A stretch of DNA of 64,000 nt from Dendrolimus kikuchii (taxonomy: Eukaryota > Arthropoda > Insecta > Lepidoptera > Lasiocampidae): the NCBI GenBank assembly GCA_019925095.2, contig CM034391.1:25471051-25535050 (forward strand), in the 5' to 3' direction. The notes beneath the pieces were generated by a model. The model saw only the letters and a program-made list of their open reading frames with translations. It had not been told where the DNA came from and made no database searches. Below, piece after piece: positions 44,701-56,700 of the stretch. Made by a program: the position numbers and the translations under genes. Numbering within the stretch: position 1 is the stretch's first letter; every line of letters starts with the position of its first letter.

Positions 44701-47700
44701 TGCTTTTAGCAGGGATGGAAGGTACACCGCTGATATAGAAAAAAGAGTGAATTTGGGGAATAGTTTGAATGGAGCGTTAGGTAAACTGCTAGGCGCTAAG
44801 AACCTCAGCCAGAAGGCCCAGCTCGCCATACACAACGCGGTGCTGGTACCTACGCTCACGTATGGAAGCGAGAGTTGGGTATGGAAGAGAGAGCATGAAA
44901 GTAGAGTAAACGCGGTCGAGATGCGAGCACTGCGCGAAATCTGCGGAGTGACGCTCGCGGACCGCGTTCTTAATACCGAAGTAAGAAAGAGAGTGTCGGG
45001 GTGAAGGTAAGGAAAGGAATGCTCCGGTGGTTCGGGCATGTGGAAAGAATGCATGATGAAAGAATGACTAAACAGATATACAATGCAAAAGTGGATGGAT
45101 GCAGAAGTCGTGGAAGGCCACGACACACCTGCCATGATCAAATTGATCGTGTACTAGCAGAAGGTGATGTCAGGAGCCTTAAGAATAGACGAGCGTGCAT
45201 GACAAGAGTTATGAATGTCAAAGAAGCAAGTGAGGTGTGTAAGAATGGGCCTAAATGGCGCTCTGTTGTTCGTGCCTATCCCGCAAGTATGTATAATTAA
45301 ATGTGTGCCTATGTCACTTAGGAATAACGTAGCTTTCTACTGGTGAAATAATTTTCAAAATCAGTTCATTAGTTCAAGAAATTAATTCCTACAAACAGTC
45401 AAATTTTTTTTATTAGACCAATAAAGACTTTTGCGAATCGCATTCAAATTCAAATTCAAATTCAAAAGTTTTTATTCAAAATAAGTTCCACTGGAGAACA
45501 CTTTTTGAAGGTCATACATGTAAGTTAATTTTTTTTTTTTACTTCATATTCTATGTACACCGCTTCGCAACGTGTTGATGCAGTAAAGGAGAAGAAGCGA
45601 CAAGAAACTCCCCAGCAACACGTCTAGCTAAATATTGATTTTCTTTATATTTTATATTCTATTTATATCTCAAATTCTTTTTTTTTTAATAAGTATTGTA
45701 CTTTGAGAGCTGTGTTTGACTTAAACCCTCGAAACCCGTATTCATAGTGCAGTGTTAATGGAAAATAAATTGGAATCCAGTGAATTGAGCAAACAAAGGT
45801 TAATTGTTTGTTAATATTTAGTATCCGGTGAAAGGATCGTGTTTGATATCTAGAGCTCTGGGACTGGTCTTAATGATGTATCGTGCTTGTTTGGGAAATG
45901 GGATTTTTCATGTTAGAGTTTTCATTTAAAACCAACATATTTATACATGTATAAATATTCAGTAAACAAGTAAACCAATAAACAGAACTCGTATAAATAA
46001 TATAAGCATAGGTATAATAAATGTAAAACAAATATGGAATCAAGTAAGCAAAATTATAATAGACATAAGGGCCTAATGTAATTGTTTTGCAAAGATTAAA
46101 TTGAAACAATATAAATAAACAATAAAAGACAAAAAATAAAATTTAAAAGGACTGGACAAATCATGTTCGTCCAGTGGAAGGCGAATTACAAAAAAAAGTA
46201 TGCCGCCATAATAATCTTGAGTTGTGTTCCGGCATTTCCGGCAGAAAGAATCATCCGTGCAGGAACGGAGAAAGAATACAATTTCCTGCGGCCGGGCGGC
46301 CTTTCGTAAGAGGCGACAAAACAACCCACAGCCAGGTGGTAGAGCATTCGCCCGACTGGATGGCTACCACCCCTGGTTTAGAGTATGTCGCCATAACAAC
46401 CTTGCATTAGGTTGACCAGGTTCCAGTTTCACTTAAGATAGCAGCAGCGCATTTGTAGCACCTTTGGTGTTGCAAATGTCCATAGGCGATGGTAACCGCT
46501 TTCCATTAAGTGGGCCGTCTGCCTGTCTACTGAACTCCTGCAATAAAAAAATTAAAAAAAATTAGTGGTCAGGTTCCAGTCTCCCTTTAGAGAGCGGTAA
46601 AACATTGGTAGCACCTTTGGTGTTACAAATGTCCATAGGCGATGGTAAACGCTTTCCATAAGGTAGGCTGTCTGCCTTTCTGCTGAACTCATGCAATAAA
46701 AAAAATGCTTCGATTATTTACAAAATCAAAGAGACGCTTCTTTCTCACACAGCCGCTGACCATTATTGACGTGACACTAAGTGGGGATAGTTTACATTAC
46801 TTATGTATGTCTAAAAAATTAGAACTACAAAACTAAAAGAACAGACGCCCATTTTTAATATTGTTACGACCGAATGCCGACAAAAGACAAAATCACACCT
46901 GCGTCCGTAGAAACACATTTTAATACCTTTTTCGGCATTCGGACTTCTTTTGTTTGCTTTGTGTTTAAAATTTGTAATTAGAAAAATAGTCTATTGTATA
47001 TTGTAATCTTTATGGCAGTCATTAGACAGGTGTGTCGAACTGATTTTAAGAAATCCGATCTACACGGGTTGGCAGCCGTATTGTATCGGTGCAGTATAAA
47101 GCAATGGCCCAATGGAGAGATCGGCAGTCAAAGCGATAACACAAGCGAGGCAAGACGTTTGTACATTTAGTGACGGACTTTGCGCTTGTTATTGAACTGT
47201 GCATTACGTTTGGACTTATTGCGTCCGGTTATATTTGTACCTGTGTTATGCGTGTTTGTATAGTTCTAATAAATTATATAGTAATTCCAACGGCATTTTA
47301 ATTCGAGTTCTGCAACTTGTAACAATATTAATAAAATAAAAATACAGATGCAGAAGTCGTGCAAGGCCACGACACACCTTCCATGATCAAATTGAGCGTG
47401 TACTAGCAGAAGGTGATGTCAGGAGCCTTAAGAACAGACGAGCGTGCATGACAAGAGCTATGAATGTCAAAGAAGCAAGTGAGGTGTGTAATAATAATCC
47501 TGAATGCCGCTCTGTTCTTCGTGCCTGCCCCGCAAGGGAACTGGCGTGAAGTTATGTATGTATGTATGTCAAATACAGATGAGATTGTACTTGGAGCGTG
47601 AAAAACATGATCATTCAGGCTTTACGCTATGAAGATACGATGAAACCGGTATAAAATGCAAATGAGAAGATAATAAATATACATAATAAGTAATAACAGT

Positions 47701-50700
47701 ATGTAAACCGACTCTGAACATACGACATGTTTGCTTTTGTATCGCTTTATATTTAAAATGTTGGTGTATCGCACACGAGAATTGATTACTTCGTGTAATG
47801 AGAAAATTAATATTTTAAAGGAGAATTTAAAAGACTAAATTTTTTGAACTAATGGATTAGGTTTGTTAGTACTAATAAGTCCAATATATAATTAAATTTT
47901 CGATTTCATGGTTTTAAGCAGAGTATTTTATTTGTTTTTTTTTTTATTTTTCTTGGCAACATTTATTTCATAAATAATTTATACTTTTTTTTATTGCAGG
48001 AGCCCAGCAGACAGGCAAACGGCCCACTTGATGGAAAGCGGTTACCATCGCCTATGAACATTTGCAACACGAGAGTTGCTACAAATGCGCTGCTGCTCTC
48101 TTAAGGGAGACTGGAACCTGGTCACTAATGTCGGAACACAACTCAAGGTTGTTATGGCGACATACTTTAGACCAGGGGTGGTAGCCATCTAGACGGGCAA
48201 ATGCCCTACCACCTGGCTGTGGGTTGTTTTGTCGCCTCTTACGACAGGCCGCCCGGCCGCAGGAAATTGTATTCTTTCTCCGTTCCTGCGCGGATAATAT
48301 ACTAAACTAACTTCAAAAAAATATAACTAAATATTAAAAATATACAAAATTATCGATAATCAATTATTCCTTTAATACAGGCACAATCCTAGATCATTCT
48401 ACTTTTCGATTAGCTGCGAGCCTTCGCTTGGGGCCTCCATGGTGTGTACCCCATCGTTGCCAGTGTGGGAGTATGGTGGTCCCGTATGGACACCACGGAT
48501 TAGCATGTTTACATAGTGTTGGTCGAAGATCTCGCCATGACAACCTCAATGATATCATCCGCCGGGCTCTTGTCAGCGTCGGCGTACCGGCTGTATTAGA
48601 ACCGAATGTCTTGGTACGCGACGATGGCAAGAGGCCGGATGGTATGTCACTTATTCCTTGGAAGATGGGACGGCCTCTTGGACGCGACATGTGTAGACAC
48701 TCCAGCCCCGTCACATCTTCCAATGATTGACTTAGAGGCTGGCACCGCTGCTTCAAAAGCTGAAGCTCTCAAACGGCGCAAATATGGAACCTTAGGAAGG
48801 AGTTACATATTTGTGCCGTTTGGTGTTGAAACATTAGGTCCGTGGGGTCTCAGGACAGAAACTCTTTGATGCCACCCGTGATCAGAAGGCTGGCTCATAT
48901 TTCGCCCAACAAATTAGCACCGCTATACAGCGCAGCAATGCAGCCAGCCTTCTGGGCACGCTCCCATCTGGCAGCGATTTGTTACACAGTCTATAATTGC
49001 TGGTACTTTATAACTTAGTTTATTTTAGTTTTTAAAAGACAACGTACTAATATCTTTAAATCTTATTTATAAATTTAATTATTTAATTATCGAGACATAC
49101 CCAAACGCTTGGTAGAGGTCTCGCGTGATCAAAAGACTGGTCTGTACCTCGGACAACGTATTAGCCATGCAATACAGAGAGGTAATGTTGCCAGTCTTAT
49201 GGGCATGTTTCCAACTGACAGCGGTCTGGCACTAGATTTTACAGTTTAATTTTAATTTGTATATACATACATACATACATAACTTCACGCCAGTTCCCTT
49301 GCGGGGTAGGCACGAACAACAGAGCGCCATTTAGGCCCATTCTTACACACCTCACTTGCTTCTTTGACATTCATAACTCTTGTCATGCACACTCGTCTGT
49401 TCTTAAGGCTCCTGACATCACCCTCCGCTAGTACACGATCAATTTGATCATGGAAGGTGTGTCGTGGCCTTCCACGACTTCTGCATCCATCCACTTTTGC
49501 ATTGTATATCTGTTTAGTCATTCTTTCATCATGCATTCTTTCGACATGCCCGAACCACCGGAGCATTCCTTTCCTTACCTTCACCCCGACACTCTCTTTC
49601 AGACCAACTCTCTTTCTTACTTCGGTATTACGAACGCGGTCCGCGAGCGTCACTCCGCAGATTTTGCGCAGTGCTCGCATCTCAACCGCGTTTACTGGAC
49701 TTTCATGCTCTCTCAATTTGTATATACATTTATTTATAATTAATTTTAGTTTTTATTTAATATATAATTATGCTTATGTAAAAACAAAATATATTCTTAG
49801 TCACTGTTATTTTATTTTTAAACAAAATTATAAATAAATCATACTAAAAATAAACTATATATACAAAATAAAATTAAACTATAAAATCTAGTACCAGACC
49901 GCTGTCAGTTGGAAACGTGCCCAAAAGACTGGCCACATTCTGGCCACTTCATCCGTGCAGGAACGGAGTAAGAATATAATTTCCTGCGGCCAGGCGGCCT
50001 GTCGTAACAGGCGACTAATCAACCCACAGCCAGGTGGTAGGGTATTTTCCCGACTGGATGGCTACCACCCCTAGTCTAGAGTATGCCGGCATAACAACCT
50101 TGGGATGTGTTCTGGCATTAATGACCAGGTTCCAGTCTCCCTTAAGAAAGCAGCAGCGCATTTGCAGCAACTTTGGTGTTGCAAATGTCCATAGGCGATG
50201 GTAACCGCTTTCCATCAAGTGGGCCGTCAGCCTGTCTGCTGATCTCCCGCAAAAAAAAAACATTACCTCGCTGAATGGAAACGCTAATGAATTGCCCGAA
50301 GTATAAACCAGTCTTTTGGTCACGTGAGACCTCCACCAGATGTTTGGCTATGTCTCGATAAATTAGATTTTTATTTTTGATTAGAGTGCCCCGCAGTTGC
50401 GCATCTTAGGCAGTAGCTTTATTTTACTTAGGCAAAACTTAATTATTTTTTTCTCATATAATAATAACCAAGAAACGAAATCCATATATTATAAGTAATA
50501 TGGCTTATATACTATGTATTTTTATTTTCATTTTTGCTTTTTTTTGTTTTTTGGACTGGCATACTATTACTTGCTACAATTTCCTGCGGCCGGGCGGCCT
50601 GTCGTAAGAGGCGACAAAACCACCCACAGCCAGGTGGTAGGGCATTTGCCCAACTGGACGGCTACCACCCCTGGTCTAACGTATGTCGCCTTAACAACCT

Positions 50701-53700
50701 TGAGTTGTGTTTCGACATCAGTGACCAGGTTCCAGTCTCCCTTAAGAGAGCAGCAGCGCATATGTAACACCTTTGGTGTTGCAAATGTCCATAGGCGATG
50801 GTGACCGCTTTCCATTAAGTTTGTCGACTGCCACTCTTCCGAATTCATGCAATAAGAAATTAAAAAAGGTCGATTAATGTGTGTTTAAGACCTCTTACTT
50901 GTCAACAGGTTTCCTAAACGCGAATCCAGCTCCGAATCTAAAAGCTAGAGTAGCAAACTATGGACTAATGGACCAGATCGCAGCACTACATTGGGTGCAG
51001 CAGAACATAGCACTGTTTGGAGGAGACCCTACGAATATAACTCTAATGGGACATGGGTCAGGAGCGGCTTGCATTAACTTCCTAATGATTTCACCTACTG
51101 TTATGCCTGGTAAGCAAGATTCTAGAGTCCCTCTATAATCACTAGAGAATATTTTTATGGCCATACTAGGGTGGCGCAAAAAACCGTCAATTTTTTTTTG
51201 AGTCTAGTGAAAAAATGTTAGTTTTTGATGTTTTAAGAACCTCCTCCAAAGGATAGCTCAAAAAAAAAAAAATAAGAGGTCGCCTCAAATTTTTTAAGAT
51301 TTCAAAAATGGCCATAAACCGATTTTTATTTTTCTCGTTACAGTATACATTTTATAGACCAAAAGATAATCAGTTTCTGAAAGTTTCAGTTCAAAATTTG
51401 AATTTTAAAAGGTCGCTCATAATTCTTTTAATGTACTAGTGCTAGCATTATTACTTTACATTTTTTCGAGCGAGTTACAACTTACTACTGGTCACAATTT
51501 GACAGAAACTACATAAAAGTATAATATGATGCATTAATACAATAACGTTCACACCATTCTTAGATAATTTTACATATACTATGTATTTATATACAGCAAT
51601 ATTCATATTTTACAAGTATTTATTGAAATTTTCAAAAATTATAAAATTCTTAATGTAGCTGCTGCATTTATAGTAAACCTTCACTTATTAAAAACCTCAA
51701 GATATTTTAGATTTTTATCCGTGCAGGAACGGAGAAAGAATACAATTTCCTGCGGCCGGGCGACCTTTCGTAAGAGGCGACTGAACAACCCACAGCCAGG
51801 TGGTAGGGCATTTGCCCGTCTGGATGGCTACCACCCCTTGTCTAAAGCATGTCGCCATAACAATCTTGAGTTGTGTTCCTTAAGAGAGCAGCAGCGCATT
51901 TGTAGCAACTTTGGTGTTGCAAATGTCCATAGGCGATGGTAACTGCTTTCCATTAAGTGGGGCATCTGCCTGTCTGCTGAATTCCTGCAATAAAAAATAA
52001 ATAAAAAAAATAACTAACGAACAACACCACGAGGAAAGCTCTCTAGTATTTAATATTGAAAATTTCATATATTGTAACAAGATCCGTTTCGTTTTATATA
52101 CTAGTTTGTATTTGCTTCATATTCCTATAATGTAGTAATTTAATATTTAGTAGATCTGTAGAGCTTAATTAGGGCGGTACGACAGTGCCACACGGTCGGA
52201 GGGCCTTCTTAAGCGCAGTGGTGCCAAGGATGGGATACCACTTTCGGGGTGGCAGCACATTATGCTGGCGCTCCTAGTCCTAGTTAGTTGGGCTAGTACT
52301 GTCCTGCCCCGAGAAAGGTTAACCTCAGGTAGGCGGCCGGTTGTAAAACAAAGCCAAATCTAAATATGTCTTACATGAATGATATAATGAATACAAGGGC
52401 TAGGGCGTATGGATTGTCTGAAGGATGATGTGATGATATACGGTGTGACAGAAGAGGTATGTCAGAATAGAAAGAAAAGTGTGAAAGGAAAAGACATATC
52501 GTGCCGACCCCAAGTAATTGGGATATGGTGAAAGAAAAGAGACAGAGAGTATTTGCTTCATATCCAGTATAACAGAATAAACGGCTTAAGAAAGATACTG
52601 TTTCAATATTGGAAATTAATCTCATGTGACCCAGACAGAGAAAAGTTCTAACCATTCAAAACTATATAAATTATTTAACTTCAAAAATTCTATCAAAACA
52701 GTTGAAGCGTCTAGAGATGAAGATTAAATAAGTTTTGTATAAATAATAATTAAATTGTATTGTCTGGGTTTCAAATTAAGAGCAGAAGTTGAAGGTTGGT
52801 GTGTCTTTGAGAAAGAGAGAGATGACACTTTATTGCACACCAAAATATACAATGACAAAAACAGACCGTATAAGTATTTACAATATTTTCTAGGCAGTGC
52901 AATAGGCGGCCTTATCGCTCAAAGCGATCTCTTTCAGGCAACCTAAATGAAAGAAATTTGAATCAGGAGATATAAGAGGTGCAAGAAAAAGGCACAAAAT
53001 AGATCAAACTAATTTAAGAAATAAATATACACATACATACATTATACAAAGTCATCTTAATATATGTAATGATGCATTTCAAAATACATAAGTTATTATA
53101 ATAGATGTATTAGCATGATTATATTGTGTTAATCAAACATAGCTATTTGTGGACGAATAATGTTTTCTGGGCAAATTTCTAAACGTTGGTAAGGACATGG
53201 CCTCTCTAACAGTAAGAGGCAGCATATTCCAAAGTTTGACAGACTGCACTGTAAAAGAATTATCATAATAGGATGAAGTGTGTGCAGGTGTCATAAGTTT
53301 TCGATACGTATCAGAGCGCAAATTGTGGCCAGTGGATAGGCGAAGGAATTTAAAACGTTCCGAAAGGTACTGGGGACTATTAGGAGTAAGTAATAAGTTA
53401 TAAAGGAGAGTGAGAATGGGAGAATTCCGATGAAAATGAATGAAGGAAGCCACTTGAGGCGTACAATATTCGGAAACATGGTCATATTTTCACAATCCAA
53501 ATGTGTGAATAGACATTTAACCGGTTAAAATAAATTAATCGTTGTTTAGCCGTATAGTTTTGGCGATTAATTTATTTTAACCACTGGTTAAATGTGTATC
53601 CATACCAGTCTAAGAGAAAACTGTTATTTATATATAATCCTTAGTCGTAACAGACTGTTTTTAGAACTTTTATCTCTCAGTTAGGCTGAATATTTGTCTC

Positions 53701-56700
53701 GAATAGAAAATAGAGTTAATGGATTTCAATGAAAATTTTAGAGATTTTAATAGCAATTTTTATATTGAAGTCTTGTGTATGTTTCATTTTGATACAGCAC
53801 AGCTCATAAGATGAAGAATTAATACTAATATTATAAATGCGAAAGTAATTTTGTTTATCTGTTACGACTTTACGGGAAAATCACGATACAGATTTTGCTG
53901 AAATTTGATATATGTATAGTTTCAGACCACGAATAGTCATAGGATATTTTTTTATCCCGAAATACGGGATTGTTTTTGGGATAAAATGAAGTAAATTTAC
54001 TGAAGGTAATAGTGACTAAATAAAAAAGTAATTCTAGGTGAATGTGTAAATTTTAATACAGTTAGACCTGTGGAAATGCTTGCATTGCAAATAAATTAGA
54101 GTTAAAACATTAATATGTATGTAAATCCCGGAGCTACTGTGCTGCAGTGAAGAAGGCCTACAAAAGCTTACTGTAATCAGGGGTATCAAATGTTCAAATC
54201 CTTAACGCCTATTAGTTTCCAACACTCGTCATTTAAGAATTTAAAATAGTTGCTATAAATATATAACTTTTCACAGGTCTATTCCATCGAGCAATTCTTC
54301 TGTCTGGTTCAGCACTGAGTTCTTGGGCGATAGTAGACGATCCGGTCTACTATTCCCTCAAACTAGCTAAACATATGAACTGCAATATACCTGAAGATCT
54401 CGCAAAAGATCACGAAGTTATAGTAGACTGCTTACGAGACGCATCAATAGAGGAACTGTTATCAGTAAACATATCTCCGCCAAATTTCTTGACTGCGTTT
54501 GGTCCATCAGTAGATGGGGTTGTAATCAAAACTGATTTCGCTAAAGATTTTCTAACAATGTATGCGACAGGTGATTTCCCTAGCTTTGGACCATTGAATA
54601 ATATGAATGTGAACTTAAACATACATAAAAAGAGAAGTGACAGTGGTAGAAGACTGTTTCAAAATAAATATGACTTGTTGTTTGGTGTTGTGACTTGTGA
54701 AGCGCTTTGGAAATTTTCGGCCCATGATGTTCAGAGTGGAATTGAGCCTGATAAACGAGATCGGATGTTGAGGTATGAATATATACTTTTTAATATTTTG
54801 ATTAGTAAATATCTTTATCATATAGGTCGAGTAACACTAATGCAAAATCGAAGCGTAACCAATCAACCATCTAAACATTTTTATAGCATATTGATCCCTA
54901 TCTCCACAGTATAAGACACATATTCCTATCGAGGTGAAATAAGATAAAAAGGACAAAAAAAAGGAATGCATACTAGATAGAAATTTGAGTCTAAGGACGA
55001 TAAAAGGCGGTTCAATGTTGTTTTTCAATTTAGATGAAACAACTAAAATGATCGGTAGAACAAAACTTGTATCATTCAGTGTTATTGAATACCTTCATGC
55101 CCTTTAAGTTTTAAGTCTTTCAACCAAATTGATTCAATTTGATCAATGCGTTTGATATTAGCGTTATAGCCTTGGACTGTCCAAAGATTTCAAATTTTTA
55201 TATGAAACAAAATTTCCTCAGAGGAACTCAGAAATTAAATCTTGAATATTTGATTACTTCTAAACCCAAAACTTTAGTAAAGGAAACTTGATCATGTCTT
55301 TTGCAAAGTTTCTTTCCTATTAACAAGGTTTTTGGCTCAGACCCAACTCTTAGCAAAATCGACGACGCCAGACTGTGACAATCGGCAAATTCAGTTTTAA
55401 ATCACATTACTAAATTGGCTTGCTTCGATACTGCGTCAGCTTATTAGTTAAGTATAGTTAGGAAATTGAGGGTCTAGTCTTCCTAAAATCTTATCTATAA
55501 TTTATTTCACTAAAAGAAACTCACTTTGATCCCTAATTTCCAAGTCCCTCAACAAGCTCGGATATCTTGTTAAGGTTAGAATCAGAAATGAACAAAGGTA
55601 ATTGACGCAGCAAGCTCAAGTGACAATGAGCTAGTCACTTCTGTCGCAGGACCGATGACCAATGGAGCAGAATGAGAAAAGTACAAGATCAAAAACTGCA
55701 TTTGATTTGGTTCGGGTTGGATTGACACGCAAACTTGACGTGGCTTACATGTATTAGTGGACTGTGTTCGTCTGACGATGAAATCAATATTATTATTTCT
55801 TTTGTTTTGATGCTAGAATGCAACAGGTAGGCTGACAGAAATTTTTTACCGTTGCCTATGAAGATTTGCAACATCAAAGATGCTGCAAATGTGCTCTCAT
55901 CCTCGAATGGAGACTTGAACCTGGCCACTAATACCGGAACACAATTCTGAGTTGTTATGGCGGCATGCTGTAGATCAGGGGCGTTAGCTATTCAAACAAG
56001 CAAATGCCCTACCACCTGGCTGTGAGCTTTTTGTCAACTCTTAGGACAGGCCGCCTAACCGTAGGAATTAGTATATTAGCTCGGTTCCTCCACAGATAAT
56101 GTTTAATAATATATTTCTACGAAATAATGGTCTCGAGTATCTTCTACTAAGTCCTAGAATGATCTCATTTAGGCTTGATACACACTATGATACCGTTCAC
56201 GGATCAATCTCGCTCCGGTCTTGCTCCGTTCCCGGTCCAGTCAAACGTTCTTAAGCAAGAAAGAATCAGCGAATTCTCACAACCATAGCGCTTTAGTTGC
56301 GATCCGATACGCATCGGTACCGGCTCGTCGAAAATAATATTTGACTGAAGCAGTTGTAGGGTTGTTTCTTGATGATGGTAAGGTGCTTCAATGATTAGTG
56401 GACTGTAATAGTATGATTATATTACAAGTACATACATACATACATACATACATAACTTCACGCCAGTTCCCTTGCGGGGTAGGCACGAACAACAGAGTGC
56501 CATTTAGGCTTATTCTTACACACCTCACTTGCCTCTTTGACATTCATAACTCTTGTCATGCAAGCTCGTCTATTCGTAAGGCTCCTGACATCACCTTCTG
56601 CTAGTACACGATCAATTTGATCATGGAAGGTGTGTCGTGGCCTTCCAAGACTTCTGCATCCATCCACTTTTGCATTGTATATCTGTTTAGTCATTCTTTT

